Origin: Brachionus manjavacas
Lineage: Eukaryota > Rotifera > Eurotatoria > Ploima > Brachionidae
Direction of reading: 5' to 3'
NCBI GenBank assembly: GCA_019054805.1
Contig: JAHQIY010000001.1
Span: 5,718,501-5,782,500, forward strand
DNA length: 64,000 nt
A program made the position numbers and the translations under genes. Positions 47,815 through 57,745 of this stretch are shown here, piece after piece. The notes under the pieces were generated by a model that saw only the letters and a program-made list of their open reading frames with translations, was not told the DNA's origin and searched no databases. Position 1 is the stretch's first letter, and each line of letters opens with the position of its first letter.

Positions 47815-48072
47815 ATCATTTTACTCTTACACTTCATTCTCAAGATGAGCTTTCACTGCTTCACACTTGATGAGTTTTTGGGCCATATTTTCTTTTAAAA
47901 AATTTAAATTAATTTTTTAATAAATTCTTCTGTATTACTAACTTTTCTTCTGTAGATTTATCTTTTTCTTAAAAAAAAATTTTTTGATTATGTTACATCA
48001 TTTTAATCTCACACTTCAGTCTCAAAATGAGCTTTTAATGCTCGAGTTTTTCAGTCACATTTTCTCTTTATA
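47815..48072 (-). repeat. partial tandem duplication with coding-like units
   Basis: Two similar blocks (47818-47895 and 48000-48070) share CTCATTCTCAAGATGAGCTTT versus CAGTCTCAAAATGAGCTTTT, cut here for length. On the minus strand the first reads MAQKLIKCEAVKAHLENEV and stop; the second reads ALKAHFETEV and stop after an upstream break. They may be duplicated terminal exons of a decayed gene. They lie downstream of the coiled-coil gene at 48724-49699 on the same strand. Confidence 0.4.
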
Positions 48073-48194
48073 ACATATAAAAAATCCATTTCTTTTACAC
48101 AATATAAAATTCTTGTTTATTTAATTACTTTCTTACTTTAATTCTTGACCATCTTCTCGCAAATTTTCAATCGTCTCCATTAATTTTTTTTTTA

Positions 48195-48415
48195 AGTAAG
48201 ATACAGTACATCCTAAAACTATCTTCATCGATTTCTTTCCTCTCCTCTTCCCTCCTCTTCCTCTCTTCTTCCTCACTTATATCTTTCCTCTTCCTTTCCT
48301 CTTCCTTCTTTTTTATTTGAGGAAAGAAGAGGAAAGGAAGAAGAGAGGAAGAGGAAAGGAAAAAGAAAGCGATGAAGTTAGTTTTAGGATGTAATGTATT
48401 ATCATTAGAGCAAAA
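48195..48415. repeat. long inverted repeat with polypyrimidine/polypurine arms
   Basis: Left arm about 48200-48310 (ACATCCTAAAACTATCTTCA, TCGATTTCTTTCC, then CCTCTTCC-rich) pairs with right arm about 48322-48402, reversed ACATCCTAAAACTAACTTCA and TCGCTTTCTTTTTCC. The arms are almost pure CT on one side and GA on the other, with a short T-rich centre. No ORF. Confidence 0.8.
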
Positions 48416-48723
48416 GGAGGTTCATTTTTTTCTTTACATTTGAATTTCTTTAGAATGGTTATTCTTTGAAAGCTGGTCTGATATTTATGATTTTTTATAA
48501 TCAGTTTGAGAATATTTTGTCTTCTTTTTCTTTTTGAAATCTGATTTCGCTTGATTCAATTTTTATTTTAAAGCTTTCTTCTAACTTTAAAAATTAATTC
48601 ATTTATTTAAAAATTTTTAAATAAATTAAAAAATCTGAAACCTTATTATAGAACGGACAGTTTTTGATTAAAAAGTGTGATGATAATCCTCTTTAACGTT
48701 TCCTTTGCCATTACATTCTTTAT

Positions 48724-49699
48724 TTAGAAGACATGACTTGTTTGTTTTTCTTTAAGCAAATCATTTTCTTGAATCACTTTCTCAACTTCTTCTTTTAAAG
48801 ACTGTATTGTGTAATCTTGCGTTTCTCTTTCGTAATACTCCATTTCATTTCTAAAAATAAATATTTTAATTTATTTCCAATATTAAAGTCTGTCGATTTA
48901 GTGATTCGTACTTTTGCCTTAGGTTTTCTTTCAATGCTTCATTTTTATTTCGAAGGATTTCCGCATTTAAAATATATTTAGTGTAAAATTGTTTCCATTG
49001 ATCGGTCTTTGATCTTAATGCAGCTTTTTAAGTAGATTAGATTTCATCATCGATGAAATAAAAATTAAATATTCGTAATTTATCAATCTCTGAATCCATA
49101 TAATCATTATCATGATTCATATGTGAAACATTTTTATTTTCGGCAAAGCTTCCGTTCAAAAGAGGAGTTAATAATTGAAAAATTTCGTCTAAGAAATTTA
49201 AAAAAATATTTTTTATCAAAAACTCAAAAATACTGGCAGTATTTTGGTCATCCCTCTTTTCAACAACATTTTGAAAAAAATTGTAAATTCCTTTTGTCAT
49301 ATTCTCAACTAACTCAAATAATTTATTATATTTATTTATTCTAAAGATAAAACAGTTAAAAATTTTATAAAAATAAATTTTATACAGACCACAAATGTCT
49401 CTATGTAAGAAGCATCTAAACTATTTGAATGTTTGTCTTCGCAACAATCAAAAAATCGTTTGCATTCCTTTGGACTCTTTTCCACTTCGATACATTTTGG
49501 TCCATCATCGATTTTCACTAGCTGAGATTCGACCAGATCGCTTTTTATTGAGGATAAAATAACATTTAAGTTTTAACAATGATTTTATACTTGGATTCAT
49601 TATTGAATTCATCTTTTGAATAATACTAATTGTCTGATCCATCCTGATTTTCAACGTATGGATCACTTTTTGATATTCTTTTTTTAGGTTTTCGTACAT
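48724..49699 (-). CDS. small multi-exon coiled-coil protein, unknown function, possibly broken
   Basis: ATG at 49699 gives MYENLKKEYQKVIHTLKIRM. A 37-nt intron (GTTAAA...AAAAAG) near 49540-49580 keeps frame into SFDLVESQLVKIDDGPKCIE and FFDCCEDKHSNSLDASYIE. A likely intron follows at about 49315-49390. Then ENMTKGIYNFFQNVVEKRDD and, across a 45-nt intron, NEIFQLLTPLLNGSFAENKN. The 3' exons are secure: 49023-48912 (TDQWKQFYTKYILNAEILRN) and 48850-48724 (NEMEYYERETQDYTIQSLKE), joined by a 61-nt GTACGA...TTTTAG intron in matching phase. AATAAA overlaps the stop (48719-48724). Between 49040 and 49024 two in-frame TAA codons have no GT-AG explanation, so the gene may be a pseudogene or my model lacks a junction. 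Strongly charged and helical; I do not recognise the family. Confidence 0.5.
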
Positions 49700-49720
49700 T
49701 TTAGAACTTAAAATATTCAA

Positions 49721-50194
49721 ATATTGTAAAGGTTTATGTCTAAATTACAATTTAAATTTAAATTAAATTTTAAATTAATTTTAGAAATTTAAAAATTTAA
49801 TTTAAAGACTTTGTGGTTGAAAAAGCCCAAAATAATTCTAGTTCAACTGTATTAAAATATTAATTAGCTTCCTAAGTGAGCACACTTACTTGATAACCAA
49901 ATTATCGTATGTTTGAAGAGTAAATTTTCTTGTTAAAATCAAAGTCATTATTTGAATAAAGTTTTGAATTTAATTTAACAGATTTATGTGATAAAGATTA
50001 GTTAAAAATATTTGTTTGACAAATCATTTATTTTAAAAACAAATTGAACATGATTGATTGGATTCAGTTTAAACTGATCTTAATAATTGAGGGGTATTTG
50101 TGAACTTCTTTCTAAAATGTTTTGTAGAAGGAAAGCCGCTTTTTTCAATACATTAAATAGCTCACTTCAAAAATTGCGTTAAGAAATGATTTGA
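49721..50194. other. intergenic, nothing recognised
   Basis: AT-rich region upstream of the coiled-coil gene; no ORF or repeat that I can support. Confidence 0.4.
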
Positions 50195-50445
50195 ATCCTC
50201 AGAAAAAATTCAAGTGAAAATTTCTGTTGGAAATGTGGTATGGAAATTAAAACATTTAAAGATTTTGTGAAAGGTGATTGCTTTCATAAATTTCACAAAT
50301 GATGTATTGAAAAATATGAATGTAATCAGTCTAATTTCGGTTTTGGTAATACTTAGAAAAACAATTTCATAGCTTTAATGAGAGAAGTGAAATTGGTTTT
50401 CCATAATTTATTCAAAAGCCTGATTTCATGTAAAAAATAAAGAAA
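50195..50445 (+). pseudogene. RING-H2-like finger fragment
   Basis: The frame gives SSENFCWKCGMEIKTFKDFV, then DCFHKFHK, stop, CIEKYEC. C-x2-C ... C-x-H-x2-H-x2-C is the core of a RING-H2 finger, with a stop where a Trp codon is expected. It ends FIALMREVKLVFHNLFKSLI. The last about 95 bp are repeated in inverted orientation at 53150-53255. It may be cargo of the transposon or a captured piece; the ligase role is not established. Confidence 0.4.
50335..50432 (+). repeat. left copy of inverted repeat flanking the MULE
   Basis: TTTTGGTAATACTTAGAAAA, GTGAAATTGGTTTTCCATAA and TTTATTCAAAAGCCTGATTT pair with the reversed 53150-53255 segment (TTTTGGTAATAATTGGAAAA, GTGAAATTGGTTTTCCATAC). About 85 percent identical. 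It brackets the MULE pseudogene. Confidence 0.7.
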
Positions 50446-50644
50446 ATAATTATTTATTTTTTTTATTTTATCTTTAATTACAATCAAAACTATTATTTAT
50501 TTTAATTAGTTTTGTCAATTTTACCATTTATCGACATTCAAGTTTTTAATTTTGATGATTAGATTTTTTTATTTTGATTACAATATAATATTTGAAAAAA
50601 AAATTTAAATATTAATTATTTATTAATTTAACATAATTGTGTGC

Positions 50645-52065
50645 AATTCTAGTTGTTCAAGAATTTTTCCGATCTAACCATCGACGTTATTTTCGTTATT
50701 CTCTCAACGTTATTTTCATATTCAAGTTCTTTTTTTGACAATTTCCGTTTAATTAGTTCAACTTTAGCAAGCCTTGCATAATCAAGTTCAGCTTTGGACT
50801 GTTCATTCCGTAAAATTTCAATCAAAGTTTAAATGTTCATTTTTTTCCTTACATCTGCCTGGACTTGACTATGCCAGCTTTCTACATTATTATTGGTACG
50901 AGGTAATCTTTGCTTGGCTCTTTCGAAAACACTCAACAATTCCATTGGATACCGTGGAACTATTCTTTGTGATTTTGAATTTGAATTAGTTTTCCAATTT
51001 ATCATTTTTCCAAATGAACTAATATCGGATCAAAAGATTTAGGGCTCTGATTTTGTACCAATTTAAATCCTGAAATTACATCTTTAACAGGTAAAAATGC
51101 TAAAGATTGTAGTGACTTAAAACTAAAACTTTCATTCAGAGCATTTGTTAAGACCTTATGCTTCGACACGTTTGAAAAGTGACTGGGATAGATGAAAAAA
51201 GCAAGCATGTATTTTGCATTTAAATACACTAACTCTTGCATTTATTCCCTGTTCAAATTCCATGTTGATAGATTTTGGTTTATTGTCAATATAGGATTCT
51301 ATCATTTTAAACATTTTTTTGTATGTAGATTGTTTTTTATTTGGTAGGATTACAAAAAAGACATGGAACAGTAGTGCCATTTTTAATGACATATAATGAA
51401 TAAACTTCCTTGAAAAATGTAGGGGAAATATCAAAAGTTCCGTCTGAATACCAATCTAAATTTTCATTGAGAATTGATAAATTAAATTCGGTTGTAAATA
51501 GGACAACTCGAGTTTTGTCATCGAAACCACTATCATCCCAATAAAATTCTTCGCCCCCTAAAAGTTTTTTTTAACACATTTGGAATTGATATTTCAGACA
51601 AAGAGGTAGCTTTAAATTTTTTGAAAGAAAACTTATTTGTTCTTAGCCTGTTAATCATTTGTATCAAGACGTCTGGTTTAATTACTTGTTTAATTACATA
51701 AGCCCCTTTTTGACTTTCTATCATTATTTATCTAGGTGGCTCATTTGTGCTTAATGATTTTAGCTTTATTTCCTCTATTGATTCCTCTATTAATTTTTAT
51801 CAGGAAGGTGGTTATGCTTTTTTGTTGGTACTAATGGTGGTTGAAGTCCGCTTGACTTAGCACGTCCTGTATAATTTTTGTGCAATTCGTACTTCAAGTA
51901 TATATTTTTAGCTGATGGTATTTTGGATAACGTTAGCTTGTCAACTGTATAAGCATATCCACATGATATAACTTTAAAGCCTTCTTTTTGTGTTTTAGTC
52001 AAGGTCCAAGTCAAAGTAGAATTTTTTTGAAAAACTTCATTGTACAATTTCTGTCGAATAATTTC
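50645..52065 (-). pseudogene. FLYWCH/MULE transposase, decayed
   Basis: Minus strand from about 52065. A FLYWCH-type finger (51790-52047: WTLTKTQKEGFKVISCGYAY, TVDKLTLSKIPSAKNIYLKY, PTKKHNHLPD) has its usual W and C eroded. A linker follows (51533-51724: KQVIKPDVLIQMINRLRTNK). The MULE transposase core is 51440-51156: DGTFDISPTFFKEVYSLYVI, TVPCLFCNPTK, SINMEFEQGINARVSVFKCK and CFFHLSQSLFKRVEA, where DGTF and the (D/E)FE position supply DDE residues; here the second is EFE. The C-terminal part follows (51241-50650: FLPVKDVISGFKLVQNQSPK, RYPMELLSVFERAKQRLPRT, NNNVESWHSQVQADV). Several frameshifts and stops. Not active. Confidence 0.8.
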
Positions 52066-52244
52066 AAATCATCATTTTTTTGACTTAGAGGTAAATTTAA
52101 AATTACTTTTTCTTTTGGTAAATTTTTAATTATTTTTTGTTAAGAGTTAATCTTTGTATTCAGAAAACCGAACGTTAAGTACCGTTTATGAATCCAAAAA
52201 ATGTTTTTTTATCGACTAATTATATTTATCTTTAAATTATTTTG

Positions 52245-52875
52245 TATAAGATGTCAAATCGTGATCTGGATAAGGAACGAATAAAAAACTGTTTCCTTGA
52301 AGCAAAAAGCTGATGGGAAATGAGCTTGGCATTGAGAACATTGATGAATTGAACGAATATTGCACTAGTAAGTTTAATATAAAATTAAAAGAATTTTTTT
52401 TTAATTTTTTAAATTTATTAATTAAGTCAGGAATATTGAACTTCCAGGCTTTCAAATGGATAATTCAATTTATTCAGGAATTTTAATATCATTCAAGGCA
52501 TTTTCACCATCAGAAAAAATGATAAAACGGAAGTTGAAATGGAATCGATTAGATTTGCAAATAAAAATGTCAAATCGAGAATCACAATATCAAAACCAAG
52601 TGAATTTTACGGCAAAGATGAAAAAGATCAACAACCTGAGATTATTGTCTCTCCAGAAAAAATTTCAAAAGAAACGACAACGGAATAAAAGTAATGCTTT
52701 ATAAATTTAAAAAAATAATAAGCTTTAAATGTTTTTAGGATATTCCCGAATATGTCCACACAGACGACATTTATTTCGATTTTGATGAAAATATGGACAC
52801 GAGGGTCCGAAAAAATAAGCGTCAAGCAAAAATTAAGTGGCGCAAACCCGGCGGAATTGATTTCAAACAGTATTT
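52245..52875 (+). pseudogene. second, spliced-looking ORF in the MULE region, unknown
   Basis: Plus-strand pieces have protein-like composition: LMGNELGIENIDELNEYCT ending at a canonical GTAAGT (about 52370), then RKNDKTEVEMESIRFANKNV and KSRITISKPSEFYGKDEKDQ to PEKISKETTTE. A GTTTTTAG acceptor near 52738 leads to DIPEYVHTDDIYFDFDENMD and RQAKIKWRKPGGIDFKQ. The phases do not fully reconcile and a TAA precedes the second donor. The acidic-then-basic layout is not one I recognise. It may be the accessory gene of the same transposon. Confidence 0.35.
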
Positions 52876-53149
52876 ATTTTAACTAAAAAAAATTTTCGTT
52901 TTTAGTTTTATAATTCCTTTTCAATAGTAATTGGGAGAATTTTTTAATGATAAATCCTGGCTTTTAAAACGAAAGACCAGCAAAAGAAGATGTTGCAATT
53001 GTCCATATTTCTGACATGAAAAGTCAACTTTATATGAAATCAAAAAAAGGCAAAAATTTTAAATGAATAGATTTTATTTTTAGTTTTATTTTAAAATAAA
53101 ATATTGATCATGTATCGTCATCTTAAAGAAATATCTTGTGTCGCTATCA

Positions 53150-53255
53150 CTTTTAACTTATAACTGAAATCAGGCTTTTGAATAAAGTATGGAAAACCAA
53201 TTTCACTTTTCTCATACAAGTTTTGAAATTGTTTTTCCAATTATTACCAAAAGAC
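53150..53255 (-). repeat. right copy of inverted repeat flanking the MULE
   Basis: Reverse complement of 50335-50432. Together they enclose about 2.7 kb containing the MULE pseudogene and the 52245-52875 ORF. They may be internal parts of long terminal inverted repeats or an inverted duplication of the RING-like gene end. Confidence 0.65.
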
Positions 53256-53853
53256 TGTTTTTATTTTGCGTTTTTTTTCATAAATTTTAAGACAGGGAAA
53301 AAACATGTTCGTCAGCGAATGCAAAATCTTAGAAGATAAAAGACATTTTTTTGATTATTTCTTATTCAATTTTCGATTTTTTTTTTACGATTTAATTTTT
53401 ATAAATTTACTTTTTTATAATTTATCATCTTTATAAAATTTACCTAATATTTTAATCAAGGTTGGTCAATAGCCAAAGTTAAAAAGTTAAAATCATATTT
53501 GATTTTAAAGTCTGATTTGACTTCGATTTTGAATAAAATTTTTTAAAGTAAAATTTCAACTTTAACTTGTTTTTAAAATTTTGATTTATAATAGAATATA
53601 TAAATTAATTGTTATTGTTATATTTCAAATAAAAAAAAATTAATTTTTTATTAATTTGCTTGGAAAAGTAGAATTACTCATCTTTTTTTTAATTAATCTT
53701 TGTTTTTAGCGAATTTTTTATTTAACTGGCGTGTATAATTAAGGCCATTAGTATTTTTTTTTATTTAGAAGCAGAAAAATTATTTTCATAAAAATGTGAA
53801 ACACATATCTTTATAAATATGTTCAAACAAAAAAAAGTTAAAAAAAAACTTAC
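53256..53853. other. probable XPO5 intron remnant, AT-rich
   Basis: It begins (minus strand) with a good GTAAGT donor at 53853 after GNASGKAW codons of XPO5. No downstream XPO5 exon is recognisable here or further left, so the gene seems truncated, or its 3' part is elsewhere. Confidence 0.4.
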
Positions 53854-55850
53854 CATGCTTTTCCTGATGCATTCCCTAGATCAAATTTTTTCAGCTGTCA
53901 GTCATGTCCAAAAATACCTTTACAAACAATTCACATAATAAAATTTGATCTTTCTGTTCTCCAAGGCGTTCAAATCGGTCGAGTCTCTGAGTCCGACAAG
54001 ATCAACAAAAGACTCAATATTGGTCAACTCCTGGCTCTTTGATTCAAAATATTGCTTGATGGGCACCAAAAAATGTTTGACTAAACTAATCTGTATCTTG
54101 TTGGTCTCGCATTCATTGCTCAAATGCACCAGCGCCTGCACCAAAATCCCAATTTCCATCTGAGTTGCTTCTGCTGAATCGATAACCTCCACCAAACTTT
54201 TGAAAATAAACTCAAATGAGTTGAACAAAATTTTGCTGTAATTCTTGCACTCTATCAACAAAACGGCGCTCGACTGCCGCCTTAGGTTCAAATAAAACTT
54301 TGTCTTTGTACGACAATTCAGATACTTAGCTGTCTCTGTCCTGTGAAACCATCAAATCCGTGTACAACTTCTCGAACACAGTCCTCACTATGGCTTATCT
54401 GGTATGGCACTGGCAATTTTCACAACTGAGGTTCAGAATGCTCGAAATAAAGCTGTAGTTAAAAGAAGTGTAATTTCGGTTTATGGACTTGGGCTGAATT
54501 GGGGCATGCAGCAGTTCGATCAGCTTGGACTTGACTGGCTCAGTCGTTTTCTTGACCAGAACATTGGCCAAACAAGTCCAGAGAAATACCAGAGCGTCCC
54601 AGCACAAGTACAGCATTGAGCCAGAATCAAAGCCTGACTGGTCTGTTGGCTGCAAAGATCTTATCTTTGAGATTATTTTCAATGACCATTCATGGGCCTG
54701 CATGAAGTAAATTTGGCTGTTGAGATGTGACGCGTTGCGCACCATTTTGGACAATTTTGCGCGATATTTTTGGCGAAATTAGTTGAATTCTTCTTCTGAG
54801 TCGAAGTGTTCGCTCATGGTGGCATAGTTAAACTTGACCAAAAGATAAGTGTTGGTCAATGCCTGGGCTATTGTGTTCACATAGTGGTGCACGTCATAAT
54901 CCATTTGAATGTGCTGGTTTTGCAGCAGAACATTCCACAGCTGAATGTCCTCGAATGAATAAAGTCTATTTTCATTGACTAGGAACTCATTGGCAGGGTT
55001 CAGGTAGATTGCCAGATTGGCCGGCTTTTCAAAATCGCAAGACGACCACAAAAATTTGAGCTGGGTTGCCATGGCAACCAAAATTTGTATCAAATATTTG
55101 AGCAGATATTTGAAGTTGGCATTTTGAATGCTCAGCTTGACACAGTTGATTAGTTGGGAGAGGACCGCATCGCTGAACATGCCCAGCAGTGGTCTTCTCT
55201 CGTCGGCAGTGCCCTTGCGGCTTGACAGAGCTATCAAACACTTTACCGAGTTTATGCACAGGCTTTGGTGCGACAACAAACTTAGACTTTTGTTTATGGC
55301 CGAAAAGTTTTGGGACAAAATTAGATTTATGTTTATCCATGTGATGTAGTGGCTGAACGAGTCCAGACATGTGTTGGTGAGCTCGACAAGTTGACCAGAG
55401 TCATTTTTGTTGACCAAGTCGAAGCAGTGCTCCAGGTTGTCCAAGTAAAATGTGAATAGTTCATGTGCTGATTGAGGTATTGGTTGATGTCTTTGCGGCG
55501 CTGCGATGGCATGTTAGCTGTCTGCTAGCTGTCCGCGTCAATAAACTCCTCCGAAATGTACTTGAGGATTATGAAGATTAGCTTTTTGTGCTCAGCAGAT
55601 TTTTTGGATATGCCGAATAGATCTGGCATTAGATTGGGCCAGTTCTGGGGCTTTTCGTGCCTGATCAGCTCGATTATCACAAGGCACATGGAGTTTTTGA
55701 GATAGCTGGGTCCTTTGATGTTCTGGTTGTCGTCCAGGTTAATGATTATGTTCATTAGGTGGCTATTGATGTTTACTGTCGCTCCTGTCTAACAAAGATG
55801 TTTTACTATTCGAATGTATGGCCTCAGTTTGCCATAAGGGCTCTTGAAAA
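53854..55850 (-). pseudogene. XPO5: exportin-5 (XPO5) large exon, disrupted
   Basis: The minus strand encodes a central XPO5 segment: IELIRHEKPQNWPNLMPDLF (55525-55755), SLCINSVKCLIALSSRKGTA, DERRPLLGMFSDAVLSQLIN, EKPANLAIYLNP and MSEHFDSEEEFN (54779-55444). Then comes FRQKYRAKLSKMVRNASHLN with HEWSLKIISKI (54395-54754), and LNLRRQSSAVLLIECKNYSK to LVHLSNECETNKIQ (53920-54291). The order and spacing match vertebrate XPO5, the Ran-GTP-dependent exporter of pre-miRNA hairpins. Disruptions: TAG at 55525-55527, a frameshift near 55460, TAA at 54779-54781, and frame changes near 54400, 54325 and 53915. A ttttttcaag acceptor near 55850 and a GTAAGT donor at 53853 bound it, so it is not a processed copy. 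Either a pseudogene, a truncated duplicate, or a badly sequenced exon; HEAT-repeat N- and C-terminal parts are absent. Confidence 0.8.
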
Positions 55851-55934
55851 AAAATTAAAAAAAAATAAAATTTTTTTGATTTAGAAAAAATAAAATCAAT
55901 TTAAAAGTATTTAAAATTTTTAAACGATGTTCAA

Positions 55935-56165
55935 AATATTTTTTCTTATTTTTTATTCAAAATTAATAAAAAAAAATATTTTCAAAACACATTTAAAACA
56001 TAACAAAAGTTTAAAATTCTATACTTTAGGTTGCTTAAACAGTGATTTAAATGCTTTGTAAGATTTTTAATTTTAGATTATTATTTTTACATTAAATGAT
56101 GGTACAGAAGATACCAATTGCTACATTTTAAAGAATATTTTTTCGCTTGTCCAAATTAAATCTAT
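55935..56165 (+). repeat. dispersed repeat segment A, copy 2
   Basis: Partner of 45690-45930: AAACACATTTAAAACATAAC, TTAGGTTGCTTAAACAGTGA and TTGTCCAAATTAAATCTATG. Non-coding. It sits just upstream of the XPO5 exon acceptor side. Confidence 0.6.
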
Positions 56166-56174
56166 GGTATTTTT

Positions 56175-56350
56175 GTACTAAAATTCACAAAATTCTGAAT
56201 TTTGTGAATCAGTACAAAGGTACAAAGGTACAAAGGATGTTTAAGATGCTAAAATTAACAGAACATGTTTTGCTCCTTCAGAACCTGAGCTTTAACATTT
56301 TTTATATTTTGTATTTGTTTTTTGTACCAAAATTCACAATGCCCTTATTA
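56175..56350 (+). repeat. dispersed repeat segment B, copy 2
   Basis: About 95 percent identical to 45200-45390 (TTAACAGAACATGTTTTGCT, CCTTCAGAACCTGAGCTTTA). It has a small extra GTACAAAG triplication at 56213-56238. It abuts the LINE fragment, so its right edge is near 56350. Confidence 0.7.
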
Positions 56351-57235
56351 GTAAACAGCTACACGGATTTGTTCTGAGAAAATCTTGTACGACCAATTTA
56401 CTTGAGACTATCGACTTCATTACACTCAACTTAAGTAGAAAGGTCCCTGTTGACATAGTCTTTCTAGGCGTTCGATAAGGTGTCGCATCAGGGCTTACTA
56501 CATAAACTAGACGCGTACGGAATGCGTGGAAAAGCATTGTGTTGGTTGAAAGCCTTTCTATCTGATCGTAGGCAAAGAGTAGTACTTGGCAGCTCGGTAT
56601 CACAGACGTGTGACGTTCGCTCTGGAGTTTTTCAAGGCAGCGTTTTCGGACCTGCTCTATTTATCATTTTTTTCAACGACTTACCAGATACTATTCTGAA
56701 TACTTGCAAACTTTTTGCCGACGACTGCAAGATCTTGACAATAGCTCGTAATGTTGAAGACTGTTTAAGGCTTCAACGCGATCTAGAGGCCGTGCAGAAG
56801 TGGTGTAATGATTGGTCGATGAAGCTTAACTTCAGTAAATGCCGAATCATGCACTGTGGTAAACGCAATAGTAATTTCATGTACAGCTTAAATGAAATTA
56901 ACGGCCTTTCTTATCCTATCGAGGTAACAACGAGAGAACAAGACCTTGGTATCATTCTTAACTAAAACATGAAATGGCATGAACAAGCTACTTGTTCAGC
57001 AAGCAAAGCAAGTCAGGTGCTTGGTATAGATAGGAGAGCGAGATTGAGACGAGAATTGGTGAATAACTGTAATCAACGAAATAACTTTTTCTGCAACCGA
57101 ATTGTCAATGACTGGAACGATCTTAACGACTCCATCACCACCGCCAAAAGTATCAACGACTTCAAAAGAAAGCTTGACAAAACAGCAACTTAATTACGGC
57201 AAGTGGCTCCCACATAGGGTGTCGTCACCCATCGC
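56350..57235 (+). mobile_element. CR1/L2-type LINE, 5'-truncated and internally deleted
   Basis: RT fragment: HGFVLRKSCTTNLLETIDFI, a small deletion, AFDKVSHQGLLHKLDAYGMR, WLKAFLSDRRQRVVLGSS, DVRSGVFQGSVFGPALFIIF, NDLPD, KLFADDCKILT (catalytic ADD), WSMKLNFSKCRIMHCGK and EQDLGIILN. After a stop, MKWHEQATCSASKASQVLG joins directly to RRARLRRELVNNCNQRNNFF and CNRIVNDWNDLNDSITT (57030-57190), so about 100 residues are missing between them. The 3' UTR GGCAAGTGGCTCCCACATAG ends near 57235. ADD and FQGS (usually PQGS) indicate a recently active family; this copy is dead. Confidence 0.85.
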
Positions 57236-57359
57236 GTTTTGCATCATCCTGCATGCAAAAATTGTTTAAAAGTTAAAAAAGAATTTTCAATATTTTTTTC
57301 AAATTTCCAAATAAAAACCAAAGAGATTAATTTCAAATATGTAAGGCTTACAAAATTAA

Positions 57360-57440
57360 CTAAAAAAATTTATTTTTCAATTTTATTTCAACATTTGGTA
57401 CATTTTGAAATTTTAACACAAATTTTGATTAAATCTTCTC
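57360..57440 (+). repeat. fragment of the 9340-10580 element arm
   Basis: TTTTTCAATTTTATTTCAAC, ATTTGGTACATTTTG and TTTTAACACAAA match the arm at about 10484-10540 and 45040-45090. Confidence 0.45.
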
Positions 57441-57644
57441 TATTCTTGCCTTGCACCATGCATAGTACTCTAGGCTATTTGGAGCCATGAAGGTCCGTCA
57501 TTACATTTAAAATTTTACTCCAAATTTTACAGAACCAATTTTTATTTGGTTGTATTTTGTTTTTTTTTGAGTAAGAATTTTTAAATTTCAAGCAAGAATT
57601 AAAATTTTTCACAGGAACAATTTGGGGGAAAAAATTGGTAGAAT

Positions 57645-57745
57645 TTTCATTCATCTAATTGATTCTCATTGATTTTATATCAACCAATAAATTTAAATTC
57701 ACTTTTAATGATTCTGCTGTTTGTAGTAGGATAAAACTTTCTTCA
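57645..57745 (+). repeat. dispersed repeat, partner of 43062-43165
   Basis: CATCTAATTGATTCTCATTG, TATCAACCAATAAATTTAAA and CACTTTTAATGATTCTGCTG. High identity to the inverted copy, so probably a recently mobile short element. Confidence 0.65.

Noticed and set aside
50774-50989. 71-codon plus-strand ORF
   Set aside because: Shadow of the C-terminal MULE transposase region on the minus strand.
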